Counted from the first letter of the stretch, positions 36,863 to 46,919 are shown. The stretch is DNA of 64,000 bases from Miltoncostaea sp963770865 (GCA_963770865.1 CAVYRD010000007.1:73665-137664), one strand, 5' to 3'. A program made the numbers and translations. Notes: generated from the letters alone by a model not told the origin.

Positions 36863-38227
36863 ATGGACCAGCGCCGGTATCTCCTTCCCGAGGACGCGAT
36901 CCCCCGCGCCTGGTACAACGTCGCCGCCGACCTGCCGAGCCTGCCGCCGCCGGCGCTCCACCCGGGCACCGGCGAGCCCGTCGGCCCCGACGACCTCTCG
37001 CCGATCTTCCCGATGGGGCTGATCCTGCAGGAGGTCAGCGCCGAGAGGTGGATCCCGATCCCCGACCCGGTGCGCGCCATCTACTCGATGTGGCGGCCCA
37101 CTCCGCTCCACCGGGCGCTCGGCCTGGAGGCGGCCCTCGGCACGAGCTGCCGCATCTTCTACAAGTACGAGGGCGTCAGCCCCTCGGGCAGCCACAAGAC
37201 CAACACCTCCGTGCCGCAGGCGTACTTCAACCGCGAGGAGGGGGTCACCCGGCTCTCCACCGAGACCGGCGCGGGCCAGTGGGGGTCGGCCCTGGCGTTC
37301 GCCTGCCGGCTCTTCGAGATGGAGTGCAAGGTCTACATGGTGAGGGCCTCGTACGACCAGAAGCCGTACCGGCGCTCGATGATCCGCACCTGGGGCGCCG
37401 AGGTGGTGCCCAGCCCGTCGCCGGAGACCAACGCCGGCCGCGCGATCCTCGAGGAGACGCCCGACAGCACGGGCAGCCTCGGCATCGCGATCAGCGAGGC
37501 CGTCGAGGACGCCGCCACGCGCGCCGACACCAAGTACGCGCTCGGCAGCGTGCTCAACCACGTGCTGCTGCACCAGACGATCGTCGGTCAGGAGGCCAAG
37601 GAGCAACTCGCGCTGGCGGGCGCCGACCCGGACGTGATCATCGGGTGCGTCGGGGGCGGCTCGAACTTCGCCGGGCTGGCCTTCCCGTTCCTGGCCGACA
37701 AGGCGGCGGGCAAGGACATCCGCATCGTGGCGGCCGAGCCGTCGGCCTGCCCCACGCTCACCCGCGGCCACTACGGCTACGACTTCGGCGACACGGCCAA
37801 GATGGCGCCGCTGCTCGCCATGCACACGCTGGGCCACGGCTTCGTGCCGCCGGCCATCCACTCGGGCGGCCTGCGCTACCACGGCATGGCGCCGCTGGTC
37901 TCCCACCTGGTGCACACCGGCCTGGTCGAGGCGCGTGCCTACCCGCAGAGCGAGTGCTTCTCGGAGGCGGTCCGCTTCGCCCGCGCCGAGGGGATCATCC
38001 CGGCCCCCGAGCCCTCGCACGCGCTGCGCGCGGTGGCCGAGGAGGTCGAGCGGGCGCGCGAGGAGGGCGTGGAGCGCACGATCCTCTTCAACCTCTGCGG
38101 CCACGGGTACTTCGACATGGCAGCGTACGACGCGTACCTGTCGGGGGAGATGATCGACACCGAGCTCGACCAGTCCGAGCTCGACCAGGCGGCCGCCGGC
38201 CTGGAGGGCCTGCCCGCCGTGCCGTGA
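36863..38227 (+). CDS. trpB: TrpB2-type tryptophan synthase beta chain
   Basis: A 454-residue PLP enzyme of the TrpB2 group. It has the long N-terminus typical of that group (RRYLLPEDAIPRAWYNVAAD), the PLP lysine K112 in SGSHKTNT, ETGAGQWGSA, the phosphate-binding GCVGGGSNFAG and HSGGLRYHG. It makes tryptophan from indole and serine. No trpA or other trp gene is adjacent, which is usual for TrpB2 and suggests salvage of indole or a broader serine-deaminase role. ATG 36863 follows AAAGGGG; GTG 36854 would be too close to it. Confidence 0.92.
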   Translation: MDQRRYLLPEDAIPRAWYNVAADLPSLPPPALHPGTGEPVGPDDLSPIFPMGLILQEVSAERWIPIPDPVRAIYSMWRPTPLHRALGLEAALGTSCRIFYKYEGVSPSGSHKTNTSVPQAYFNREEGVTRLSTETGAGQWGSALAFACRLFEMECKVYMVRASYDQKPYRRSMIRTWGAEVVPSPSPETNAGRAILEETPDSTGSLGIAISEAVEDAATRADTKYALGSVLNHVLLHQTIVGQEAKEQLALAGADPDVIIGCVGGGSNFAGLAFPFLADKAAGKDIRIVAAEPSACPTLTRGHYGYDFGDTAKMAPLLAMHTLGHGFVPPAIHSGGLRYHGMAPLVSHLVHTGLVEARAYPQSECFSEAVRFARAEGIIPAPEPSHALRAVAEEVERAREEGVERTILFNLCGHGYFDMAAYDAYLSGEMIDTELDQSELDQAAAGLEGLPAVP

Positions 38228-38233
38228 CGCCCG

Positions 38234-38263
38234 GCGCCCGCTCCCCGCTGCGGGGGCGGGCGC
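38234..38263. terminator. GC hairpin between trpB and the convergent gene
   Basis: Arms GCGCCCGC-CCC and GGG-GCGGGCGC pair with one bulged T around a five-base loop. It lies between convergent stops at 38227 and 38279; there is no T run. Likely a bidirectional terminator. Confidence 0.55.
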
Positions 38264-38278
38264 GACGGCGCCCTGGCC

Positions 38279-38509
38279 CTAATAGGGGCTCTGCTTGCCC
38301 GGGCCCTTGGAGGACTCGGCCTCCTGGGCCGCCTTGCGCTTCATCCGGCGCTGGCTGCCCGCGACGCCGCCGATGATCACGAGGCCGATCAGCAGGTAGG
38401 GGATGCCGTAGAGGTAGCGGTTCTCGTCGAGCCCGATCAGGAACATGACGCCGCCGACGGCGAAGATCAGGCCGATCGCGTAGCTGAAGATGACCCCGGT
38501 GGGGCTCAC
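38279..38509 (-). CDS. Small two-helix membrane protein
   Basis: A 76-residue protein with two hydrophobic helices (VIFSYAIGLIFAVGGVMFLI and YGIPYLLIGLVIIGGVAG) joined by a short acidic loop, then a basic/Ser tail (MKRKAAQEAESSKGPGKQ). The GTG at 38509 shares GTGA with the stop of the Nfu-N gene, so the two are coupled. Function unknown; a small inner-membrane accessory protein. Confidence 0.7.
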   Translation of the reverse strand: MSPTGVIFSYAIGLIFAVGGVMFLIGLDENRYLYGIPYLLIGLVIIGGVAGSQRRMKRKAAQEAESSKGPGKQSPY

Positions 38510-38781
38510 GCGTCGTCCCCGAAGTGCGCCTGCAGCTGCTCGATCACGCGCGGGCCCAGCTCGTCCCAGGCCACGTCGTCCTCCTTGGTCACGCTGACGA
38601 AGTTCGCCGTCATGAAGACGTTGGTGACGCCGTCGAGGGCGAAGATGCGCGCGCCGAGGGGCGACTCGGCCGGGTCGCTCCCCGCCCGGAAGGTCTGGGC
38701 CTTTCCGGCGGTCGAGGGCCGGTCGAGCGTGAACTTCAGGGCGTTCGGGTTCGGAGTCGCCTCCGGCCGCACGTCGATCAT
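38506..38781 (-). CDS. Nfu/NifU N-terminal domain protein
   Basis: A 91-residue protein consisting only of the Nfu N-terminal fold: PEATPNPNALKFTLDRP at the N-terminus, SPLGARIFALDGVTNVFMT and FVSVTKEDDVAWDEL. The C-terminal CxxC Nfu scaffold domain is absent. It is preceded by AGAGG at a good distance from ATG 38781. Stand-alone Nfu-N proteins are linked to iron-sulfur cluster or redox proteins in some bacteria, but the role of this one is inferred. Confidence 0.85.
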   Translation of the reverse strand: MIDVRPEATPNPNALKFTLDRPSTAGKAQTFRAGSDPAESPLGARIFALDGVTNVFMTANFVSVTKEDDVAWDELGPRVIEQLQAHFGDDA

Positions 38782-38912
38782 CCTCTGGTTCTCCTCTGGA
38801 TTGCAGGCATTTTCCCCCTTTCGGGGGATGGGCGCCCTCTCGTGTTTCGGTCCAGGGCGCCGATGGGAACTCACCGGGCCTATGTGCCAGGCCCTTCAGG
38901 AAAGGTAGCGGT

Positions 38913-39128
38913 ATGGCTGGGTCCATCGACCCCACGCTCCGCTCGACCCCCGCGACGCCGGCGCCTGCGCACGTCCAGGCGCCCGCCCAGTCGGCCCCCG
39001 ACCTCTGCGGCTGGTGCTTCGGCGCCGGCAAGTACCTGGAGGCCATGGACTGCGGCGTCGAGCACGTGTACCTCCCGGTCGTCTGCGGCGGCTGCGGCGG
39101 CACCGGACGGAGCGCCCACACGCACTGA
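38913..39128 (+). CDS. Small DnaJ-type zinc-finger-like protein
   Basis: A 71-residue protein. A Pro/Ala-rich N-terminus leads to CGWCFGAGKYLEAMDCG and CGGCGGTGRSA, i.e. two CxxCxGxG-like units as found in DnaJ zinc fingers. ATG 38913 has AAAGG about eight bases upstream. It may hold a single zinc ion and bind unfolded polypeptide or RNA; unassigned. It is divergent from the Nfu-N gene and close to pyrE. Confidence 0.6.
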   Translation: MAGSIDPTLRSTPATPAPAHVQAPAQSAPDLCGWCFGAGKYLEAMDCGVEHVYLPVVCGGCGGTGRSAHTH

Positions 39129-39160
39129 TGCGCCGCGCGGGCGGCGGGTAGAGTGCCGCG

Positions 39161-39742
39161 GTGCCCACCGTGAGCTCCGATTCCCGCCCCCGCCTCACCA
39201 CGCTGCTGCGCGAGCACGCGCTCGTGCGGGAGTCGGTGGTGCTCTCCTCCGGGCGGCGGTCGTCGTACTACTTCGACGCGCGCCAGGTGCTCCTCGACCC
39301 CGAGGGCGCCGCGCTGGCCGGCGAGCTGATGTGGCACGACCTCGCCCCGAGCGCCCCGCGCGCGGTGGGCGGGCTGACGCTGGGCGCCGACCCGCTCGTC
39401 TGCGCCGTGAGCGCCACCGCCTGGGCCGCGGGCGAGCGGGTGACGGGCTTCTTCGTGCGCAAGGAGGCCAAGAAGCACGGCCTGCAGCAGTGGATCGAGG
39501 GGCCCTTCATCGAGGAGGGCACCCCGGTCGCGGTGGTCGACGACGTGCTGACCTCCGGCGGCTCGCTGGTCCAGGCCGTCGAGAAGGCGCGCCAGGCCGG
39601 CGGGGTCGTGGTGGCCGCCGCCGTGGTGATCGACCGCGGCGAGGGCGGCCGGGAGGTGGCCGAGGCCGCGCTCGGCGACGCGCCGCTGCACGCGCTGTTC
39701 ACGGCCGAGGAGCTCCTCGAGGCGGGGCGCTCCGGGGCGTGA
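39161..39742 (+). CDS. pyrE: Orotate phosphoribosyltransferase
   Basis: A 193-residue enzyme of pyrimidine synthesis, joining orotate and PRPP to orotidine 5'-phosphate. Signatures: SSGRRSSYYFDARQVLL at the N-terminus, FFVRKEAKKHG (the catalytic Lys loop) and the PRPP-binding VVDDVLTSGGS. The start is GTG 39161 with GTAGAGT upstream as a plausible -10 region. The stop overlaps the rsgA start as GTGA. Normal length for the family. Confidence 0.93.
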   Translation: MPTVSSDSRPRLTTLLREHALVRESVVLSSGRRSSYYFDARQVLLDPEGAALAGELMWHDLAPSAPRAVGGLTLGADPLVCAVSATAWAAGERVTGFFVRKEAKKHGLQQWIEGPFIEEGTPVAVVDDVLTSGGSLVQAVEKARQAGGVVVAAAVVIDRGEGGREVAEAALGDAPLHALFTAEELLEAGRSGA

Positions 39743-40629
39743 GCCCGTCGGCCACGACGGGCTCCGGTGCGGAGGCCGTCGTCGTCAGGGTGTCGGGGCC
39801 GACGGTCACGGTGCTGGCGGACGGCCGCGAGCGCGAGGTGCGCCTGGTTCCGCGCGTGCCCGGCGGGCCCGCGGTGGCGGGCGACCGGGTGCAGCTGCGC
39901 GATCCCGGCGGCGAGGACCCGGTGATCGTGCGGGTGGAGCCGCGGGCCACGGTGCTGGAGCGAGGTGACGGCCCTGAGGGCCGGCCGCGGCCGATCGTCG
40001 CCAACGCCGACCTGGCGATCATCGTCGCCGCGGTGGTCGACCCGCCGCTGCGGCCGCGGCTGATCGACCGCTACCTTGTCGCCGCGACGATCGGCGGCCT
40101 GGAGGCGGCGCTCGTGATCACCAAGACCGACCTCCCGCACGACGCCGCGGAGCTCGAGGCGACGCTGGCGCCCTACCGCGCCCTCGGCCACCGGGTGCTG
40201 GCCGGCGTCGCGAAGGACCCGGCCTTCGTCGAGGAGATCCGCGCGCTGATCGGCGGTCGGGTCGCGATCCTGGCCGGCCACTCCGGCGTGGGGAAGTCCA
40301 CGATCACGTCGGCGCTGACCGGCGTCCCGCGGGCCGTCGGCGCCGTCAGCGCCAAGGTCCGCACCGGGCGCCACACGACCAGCGACCCGCGCCTCATCCC
40401 GCTCCCGGGGGGCGGAGCGGTGGTTGACACCGCCGGCGTGCGCACCTTCCACCTGCCGGCCATGGACCGCGCCACGCTCGAGTCCGGGTTCCCCGACATC
40501 GCCCGGGCGGCCGAGGGCTGCCGCTTCCGCGGGTGCGCGCACAACGGCGACGCCGGGTGCGCCGTGGAGGGCGCGGTCGCGCCCGAGCGCCTGGAGAGCT
40601 ACCGCCGGATGCTCGCCGGGATGCGCTGA
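39739..40629 (+). CDS. rsgA: Ribosome small-subunit GTPase RsgA
   Basis: A 296-residue circularly permuted GTPase that helps late 30S maturation. An N-terminal OB-like region is followed by G4 TKTD, then G1 GHSGVGKST and G3 DTAG in the order typical of this permuted family. The C-terminal zinc segment reads CRFRGCAHNGDAGCAV with the needed Cys/His ligands. GTG 39739 is coupled to pyrE. Essential GTPase motifs all present. Confidence 0.95.
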   Translation: MSPSATTGSGAEAVVVRVSGPTVTVLADGREREVRLVPRVPGGPAVAGDRVQLRDPGGEDPVIVRVEPRATVLERGDGPEGRPRPIVANADLAIIVAAVVDPPLRPRLIDRYLVAATIGGLEAALVITKTDLPHDAAELEATLAPYRALGHRVLAGVAKDPAFVEEIRALIGGRVAILAGHSGVGKSTITSALTGVPRAVGAVSAKVRTGRHTTSDPRLIPLPGGGAVVDTAGVRTFHLPAMDRATLESGFPDIARAAEGCRFRGCAHNGDAGCAVEGAVAPERLESYRRMLAGMR

Positions 40630-40750
40630 CCGGCGCACGACGGACCGGCGGAATCTTGACCCCGCCTCCCCCCGGGCCGTAAGTTTGTGCGGCACGGCAC
40701 GAGCCCCGTGCCCCGCTCCCGTGACCGCTGAGACATCCGCTGGAGGATCC

Positions 40751-41635
40751 ATGACCCGTCGCCGTTTCCTGCCCCCGATCGCCGGAGGCGCCCAGAGGAC
40801 CGGCTGGGAGGCACTCGAGAAGTGGGTCGGCGGCTCCGGCTCGTCCGGTGGCGGTGAGAGCGCCGCGCCCTCCGGTGGCAAGACCGGCTGGGAAGCCCTG
40901 GAGAAGTGGGTCGGTGGGGGCTCGGGCGGCGGCGCCGCGGCTCCGGCCGCCGCGGCGGCCCCCTCCGGCAAGACCGGCTGGGAGGCCCTCGAGAAGTGGG
41001 TCGGCGGGGGCTCGGGCGGAGGCGCCGCGGCTCCGGCCGCCGCCTCGTCGGCGGCCCCCTCCGGCAAGACCGGCTGGGAGGCCCTCGAGAAGTGGGTCGG
41101 CGGGGGCCCGGGTGGCGCAGCCGCGGCTCCGGCCGCCGCCGCCCCGTCGGGCAAGACCGGCTGGGAGGCCCTGGAGAAGTGGGTCGGCGCGGGCTCGGGA
41201 GGCGGCGCCGCCGCTCCGGCCGCCGCGGCGGCCCCCTCCGGCAAGACCGGCTGGGAGGCGCTCGAGAAGTGGGTCGGCGGTGGCGGCGGCGGTGGCGCGG
41301 CCGCCGCTCCGGCCGCCGCGGCGGCCCCCTCCGGCAAGACCGGCTGGGAGGCGCTCGAGAAGTGGGTCGGCGGTGGCGGAGGCGGCGGCGCGGCCGCCGC
41401 GGCGCCGGCGGCCGAGAGCGCTCCTGCGGCCGCCCCGTCGGCGCCCTCCGGCAAGACCGGCTGGGAGGCCCTCGACAAGTGGGTCGGCTCCGGCTCGGGC
41501 GCGGGCGACACCAACGGCCACGCCGCGCCCGCCGCGGAGGCCGAGCCCGTCCCGGTCCCGGCCGGCTCCGCCGAGGCGGCCCCGTCGGGCGGCGGCCTCA
41601 TCGGCTTCCTCAAGCGGCTCTTCGGCTCCAAGTAG
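40751..41635 (+). CDS. Repeat protein with eight TGWEALEKWVG units
   Basis: A 294-residue protein, unlike anything I recognise. Eight copies of an 11-residue unit TGWEALEKWVG (copy 8 has Asp for Glu, ALDKWVG) are spaced by linkers of Gly, Ala, Ser and Pro. Copies 2-8 are preceded by Pro-Ser-Gly-(Lys). The last 15 residues, GGGLIGFLKRLFGSK, form a separate amphipathic basic segment. An alpha-helical reading of each unit puts the two Trp and Leu on one side and Glu/Lys on the other. Near-identical repeats also occur at DNA level, so recent expansion is likely. Strong site GGAGG before ATG 40751; a perfect 13-bp hairpin follows the stop. No signal peptide, no predicted membrane segment. Confidence 0.8.
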   Translation: MTRRRFLPPIAGGAQRTGWEALEKWVGGSGSSGGGESAAPSGGKTGWEALEKWVGGGSGGGAAAPAAAAAPSGKTGWEALEKWVGGGSGGGAAAPAAASSAAPSGKTGWEALEKWVGGGPGGAAAAPAAAAPSGKTGWEALEKWVGAGSGGGAAAPAAAAAPSGKTGWEALEKWVGGGGGGGAAAAPAAAAAPSGKTGWEALEKWVGGGGGGGAAAAAPAAESAPAAAPSAPSGKTGWEALDKWVGSGSGAGDTNGHAAPAAEAEPVPVPAGSAEAAPSGGGLIGFLKRLFGSK

Positions 41636-41648
41636 GCATCGGCGCTGA

Positions 41649-41678
41649 CACCGGCGCCGTCGTCCGACGGCGCCGGTG
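41649..41678. terminator. Perfect 13-bp hairpin after the repeat-protein gene
   Basis: CACCGGCGCCGTC (41649-41661) and GACGGCGCCGGTG (41666-41678) pair completely around the loop GTCC. It lies 14 bases after the stop and before the Nudix gene. It has no T run, so it may need Rho or act as a weak terminator. Confidence 0.65.
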
Positions 41679-41690
41679 CGCCCTGCCCGC

Positions 41691-42161
41691 GTGAGCCGGG
41701 TCGTCAACGAGCGCTCAGCCGGCGGGGTGCTGCTGCTGCGCATGGGCCCGCAGCTGCTCGTGCCCCTGATCCGCCTGCGGGGGGGCGCCGTGCTGGCGCT
41801 GCCCAAGGGCCACATCGAGGCCGGCGAGTCGCCCGAGGAGGCGGCCCTGCGCGAGACGCGCGAGGAGACCGGGCTCGCGGGCCGGGTGCTGCACCCGTTG
41901 GAGGAGATCTCCTACGTCTTCTGGTCGCGCATCCAGAACGCGCGGATCGCCAAGCGGGTCCACTTCTACCTGCTGGAGTACCGCGCCGGCGCGATCGCCC
42001 ACCACGACGCCGAGGTTGACGGCGTGAGCCTGGTTCCGATCGACGGCGCCGCCGCCGTGCTCAGCTACCCCGGCGAGCAGAGGGTCATGTCAGGCGCCCT
42101 CGCCTGGGTGCGGGAGACAGGTTACGGTGGCCCGGGCGCGAAGGAACCGACGACGCCCTGA
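41691..42161 (+). CDS. Nudix hydrolase
   Basis: A 156-residue protein with a Nudix box at about residues 38-60: GHIEAGESPEEAALRETR followed by EETGL fits GX5EX7REUXEEXGU. Such enzymes hydrolyse nucleoside diphosphates linked to another group. Preceding strand AGGVLLLRMGPQLLVPLIRL. GTG 41691 was preferred to a more upstream GTG that lies inside the terminator stem. Substrate unknown. Confidence 0.85.
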   Translation: MSRVVNERSAGGVLLLRMGPQLLVPLIRLRGGAVLALPKGHIEAGESPEEAALRETREETGLAGRVLHPLEEISYVFWSRIQNARIAKRVHFYLLEYRAGAIAHHDAEVDGVSLVPIDGAAAVLSYPGEQRVMSGALAWVRETGYGGPGAKEPTTP

Positions 42162-42201
42162 CCCGCCGCTCCCATCCGCCCACACGCTCGCGAGGACGCC
42201 C

Positions 42202-42564
42202 GTGTACGCCCTGAACTTCTACTCGCCCCTGTTCATCGACCAGCTGCGCAAGGGGCGCAAGACCGCGACGATCCGGTTGGGCGACAAGGCCCACAAGTAC
42301 CGCAAGGGGCAGCTCGTCTGGGTGACGATCGGCCATCGCCACGGGCCGCGGCAGAAGATCTTCACGGCGATCATCGACGACGTGCAGGTGAAGCCGGTAC
42401 GTGAGCTGACCCAGCGCGAGATCGAGCGGGACAACCCGGAGTTCCGCCTGGTGGAGGACACGCTCCACTTCCTCTCGCACATCTACTCGCGCGAGGTGGC
42501 GCTCGACGACACGGTGTCGGTCATCCACTTCAGCGAGATCATCGAGTTCCCCTCGCTCAAGTGA
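42202..42564 (+). CDS. ASCH domain protein
   Basis: A 120-residue protein with the ASCH fold pattern: LNFYSPLFIDQLRKGRKTA at the N-terminus, GQLVWVTIGHR and the final VIHFSEIIEF. ASCH proteins resemble PUA-type RNA-binding domains. GTG 42202 has GAGGA seven bases upstream, so the longer reading is rejected. Possible RNA-binding or nucleotide-modification role; located between Nudix and groESL. Confidence 0.75.
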   Translation: MYALNFYSPLFIDQLRKGRKTATIRLGDKAHKYRKGQLVWVTIGHRHGPRQKIFTAIIDDVQVKPVRELTQREIERDNPEFRLVEDTLHFLSHIYSREVALDDTVSVIHFSEIIEFPSLK

Positions 42565-42619
42565 CGCGCGGCCGGGCTGCGGGCCCGGCTTGATTCGCCG
42601 GGGGGCGGGACTTACCCTA

Positions 42620-42646
42620 TTGGCACTCCCAGTCAACGAGTGCCAA
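42620..42646. promoter_or_regulatory. CIRCE operator of groESL
   Basis: TTGGCACTC (42620-42628), a 9-base spacer and GAGTGCCAA (42638-42646) form a perfect inverted repeat with the spacing and core of CIRCE, the binding site of the heat-shock repressor HrcA. It lies just before groES. The arms differ from the consensus (TTAGCACTC) in one paired position. Confidence 0.93.
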
Positions 42647-42657
42647 TGGAGATGTGC

Positions 42658-42942
42658 ATGAACTTGCAGCCCTTGGGCGACCGCGTGGTCGTCCAGTCCA
42701 TCGAGGCGGAGCAGGTCACCGCCAGCGGGATCGTCCTCCCCGACACCGCCACGGAGAAGCCCCAGCGGGGCCGGGTCCTGGCCGTCGGCGCGGGCCGATT
42801 CGAGGACGGCAAGCGCGTGCCGCCGCAGGTCGCGGAGGGTGACGAGGTCATCTACTCCAAGTACGGCGGCACCGAGGTCAAGGTGGACGGTGAGGACCTG
42901 CTCATCCTCCGCGAGTCCGACATCCTCGCGAAGGCGGTCTGA
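42658..42942 (+). CDS. groES: Co-chaperonin GroES
   Basis: A 94-residue heptameric lid of the GroEL chamber. It has LQPLGDRVVV at the N-terminus, a mobile-loop segment SGIVLPDTATEKP and EVIYSKYGGTEVK. ATG 42658 is chosen as it has GGAG six bases upstream; two in-frame ATGs lie further up, one at the CIRCE end. Controlled by CIRCE/HrcA. Two bases separate it from groEL. Confidence 0.97.
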   Translation: MNLQPLGDRVVVQSIEAEQVTASGIVLPDTATEKPQRGRVLAVGAGRFEDGKRVPPQVAEGDEVIYSKYGGTEVKVDGEDLLILRESDILAKAV

Positions 42943-42944
42943 GC

Positions 42945-44570
<1,626 letters not shown>

Positions 44571-44571
44571 A

Positions 44572-44614
44572 TCCCGAAGGAACGGGAGCTCTACCGGCTC
44601 CCGTTCAGTCGGGA
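44572..44614. terminator. Nested hairpin after groEL
   Basis: AACGGGAGC/GCTCCCGTT form a 9-bp stem, flanked by outer arms TCCCGA/TCGGGA. It begins two bases after the groEL stop. Confidence 0.7.
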
Positions 44615-44634
44615 ATTGCCTGTCGTCTGGACGG

Positions 44635-44672
44635 CACGAAGGGGGTCCCGAGAGGGGCCCCCTTCGTGTTTT
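44635..44672. terminator. Rho-independent terminator between groEL and the convergent gene
   Basis: CACGAAGGGGG pairs with CCCCCTTCGTG, followed by a T run (TGTTTTC). This is the clearest intrinsic terminator in the window and lies seven bases from the convergent stop at 44679, so it probably serves both strands. Confidence 0.85.
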
Positions 44673-44678
44673 CAGGAT

Positions 44679-45548
44679 CTACCAGTAGGCGGGAGGCTCC
44701 GGCGCGGCGGCGCCGCACGCGCACGGATCCCCGTCGGAGGCGGGGGCCATGGTCCCGCACTCCGGGCAGCGCACCCACATGCCGTTCAGCCGGTGCGGCG
44801 TCCACACCCCCGTCTGGCCCCCGGCCGCGAGCGCGTCGCCGAAGAAGCGGGTCGTCGCCTCCCTGTGGGGGTCGTTCCCGCGCAGGCGCTCCACGTCCTC
44901 CGGCCGTTCCCAGGCGGTGATCGTGTACATGCGCGGGCCGACGACGACGCCGAGGAACGAGATGAACCCGGGCGTCCCGAGGAGCTCGGCGACCACGTCG
45001 CGGCTGCGGTCGCGGACCTCCGCCGCCTCCTCCTCGCTGCGGGCCTCCAGCACCGTGAGGCTCATGGCGCCCGGCTCGGCGGCCGATGCCGCTGCCCGCG
45101 ACGCGAGCCCGAACGCGAACGGCCCCACGGAGGCCGGCTGCACGATCACCTGCAGGCCGAGCTGGCGCGGGACCGAGCCGCCGTCGAAGTAGCCGTCCAC
45201 CCGGCGCACGCGCTCGCCGTCCGTCTCGATGACGTCCACGCCTTCCAGCCGCACGGGCCGGCCGGTCGGCGGCAGGCCCAAGAACGGGCCGCTGTTGACG
45301 CCGGACATCACCCAGCGGGCCGTGACGCGCTCGCCCGCGACCGCCACGGGCTCGTCGATCGCGAACGCCAGGTCGGGGAAGGCGGCGAAGAGCCCGGCGG
45401 CGTAGCCCGCGGTCTCCGCGGGCGCCAGGCCTCCCGGGACCGAGGGGTCGGCGTACGTCCCGTCGGCCGCGAAGGAGGCCGTGATGGCCTCCGGGTCCCG
45501 GGCGTTCCACGCCCCGAAGTAGCGCCTGGCGGCGTCCTCGGCGGACAT
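44679..45548 (-). CDS. SnoaL-like / ABM-like / zinc-ribbon fusion protein
   Basis: A 289-residue fusion of three parts. Residues 1-130 form a SnoaL-type cone (RRYFGAWNARDPEAITASFA, GDGTYADP-like ADGTYADPSVPGG, FDGGSVPRQLG). Residues about 155-245 resemble an antibiotic-biosynthesis monooxygenase barrel (MSLTVLEARSEEEAAE, GFISFLGVVVG, YTITAWERPED). The tail has a ribbon CPEC...CAC. ATG 45548. Predicted roles are ligand-binding or small oxygenation in secondary metabolism, but the combination is unusual. It may bind a zinc in the tail. Confidence 0.7.
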   Translation of the reverse strand: MSAEDAARRYFGAWNARDPEAITASFAADGTYADPSVPGGLAPAETAGYAAGLFAAFPDLAFAIDEPVAVAGERVTARWVMSGVNSGPFLGLPPTGRPVRLEGVDVIETDGERVRRVDGYFDGGSVPRQLGLQVIVQPASVGPFAFGLASRAAASAAEPGAMSLTVLEARSEEEAAEVRDRSRDVVAELLGTPGFISFLGVVVGPRMYTITAWERPEDVERLRGNDPHREATTRFFGDALAAGGQTGVWTPHRLNGMWVRCPECGTMAPASDGDPCACGAAAPEPPAYW

Positions 45549-45656
45549 GTCTCCCTCCTTCTGCGTTCCGATCCCGGAGGAGCCGGAGTTCTTGGCGGTT
45601 CCGGCCCGTTCGGGGATTCGCCTGTGGTCTCGACCTCACCCCTACCATCTGCCGGG

Positions 45657-46919
45657 GTGTCAGCACATCCCCGGAGAGGGCTCATCTTCTGGACCGCCAC
45701 CGGCCTGATCGGGGCCGAGACGATCCTGTTCACGATGGTCGTCCCGGCGCTGCCGGAGTTCGCCGACCGGTTCGGCTTCGGCGCGCCGGTGGCCGCGCTG
45801 ATCTTCGCGGCGTTCCCCGTCGGCCAACTGGCCGCGGCGCTCGTGGCGGCCGGGCTGGTCGACCGCCTCGGCCGGCGCCCGGTGATGATCATCGCGGCCC
45901 TGACGCTCGTCGTGGCGACGCTCGCGTTCGCCCTGGCCACCGGCACCTGGTTGCTGGCCGCCGCTCGGCTGGCGCAGGGGGTCGCCTCGGGGCTGGTGTG
46001 GACGGCCGGCCTCGCGGCGATCACCGACGTCTACCCGGTGGACCAGCTCGGCTTCCGCATCGGGCTGGCCGAGACGGCGGGCGGCGCGCTCGGCCTGCTC
46101 GGCCCGGTGATCGGCGGCGCCCTGATCCATGCCGTGGGCACCGACGCGACCTTCCTGCTGGCCACGATCCTGCCCGCGCTCGCGCTGGTGCCGGTGTTCC
46201 TCATCCCCGAGACCGGCACCGGCCCGGGGGACGGCCCTCCGCTCCTCGCGGCGCTGCGGCGCCTGGCCCGCGAGCCCAAGGCGCGGGCCGCGTTCGCCTC
46301 CCTCGGCGGCATCGCCGCGGTCCTCGCGCTCATCGAGCCGCTGCTGCCGCTCGACCTCGCGGAGCGGCTGGAGCTCTCGTCGCTGGGCATCGGCCTGGTG
46401 TTCGGCGTGGGCGAGCTCGCCTACTTCGCGCTGGTCCCGGTGGCGGGCCGCTGGTCGGACCGGCACGGCCGCCGGGCGCCGCTGCTGCTGGGCGGGGTGC
46501 TGATCGCGGCGGGCCTGCCGTTCCTGGCCGTGGGGCCGGTCGTGATGGTGGCCCTGGCCTTCGTCGTCGTGGGCGCCGGGATGGCGGCCCTCGGCACGCC
46601 GAGCGGCCCGCTGATGGTGGAGGCGGTCGAGGACGCCGGGATGGCCGGCCGCCACAGCCTGAGCGCAGCGATGCTCAGCGTGGTGTTCGCGCTCGGCTAC
46701 GCCGCCGGCCCGCTGCTCGGCGCCTCGGCCAGCGCCATGCTGCCCTTCGGCGCCGTCATGGTCATCGCGGCGGCGGGGTCGCTGGCGCTCGTCGCCTGGC
46801 TCGGGAGCACCCTCCCGAGGGAGGGGACCCCGCGGCCGGGTTTGGCCTCGGGGCCAAGGGGCCGGAGGGCCGGCGCTGATACCGTCGGAGGCCCGGATCT
46901 GCATGAGAGGCCCACCGCG
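45657..46919 (+). CDS. MFS transporter, reading into the next gene without a stop
   Basis: A 12-helix major-facilitator transporter of about 400 residues (GLIFWTATGLIGAETILF to SLALVAWLGSTLP), with the conserved DRLGRRP loop-2 motif and a matching DRHGRRAP in the second half. The frame continues without a stop through a linker of about 30 residues into the ATP-grasp protein beginning at 46920. That linker DNA looks non-coding, with a TTGGCC/GGCCAA hairpin and a -10-like GATACC. A real fusion, or loss of a stop by mutation or sequence error, are both possible. Start GTG 45657. Transported substrate unknown; family resembles drug-efflux carriers. Confidence 0.75.

Noticed and set aside
35468..38104. 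Long minus-strand frame across the two-component and trpB genes
   Set aside because: It runs antisense to three well-identified genes and has no family motifs; a GC-bias artefact.
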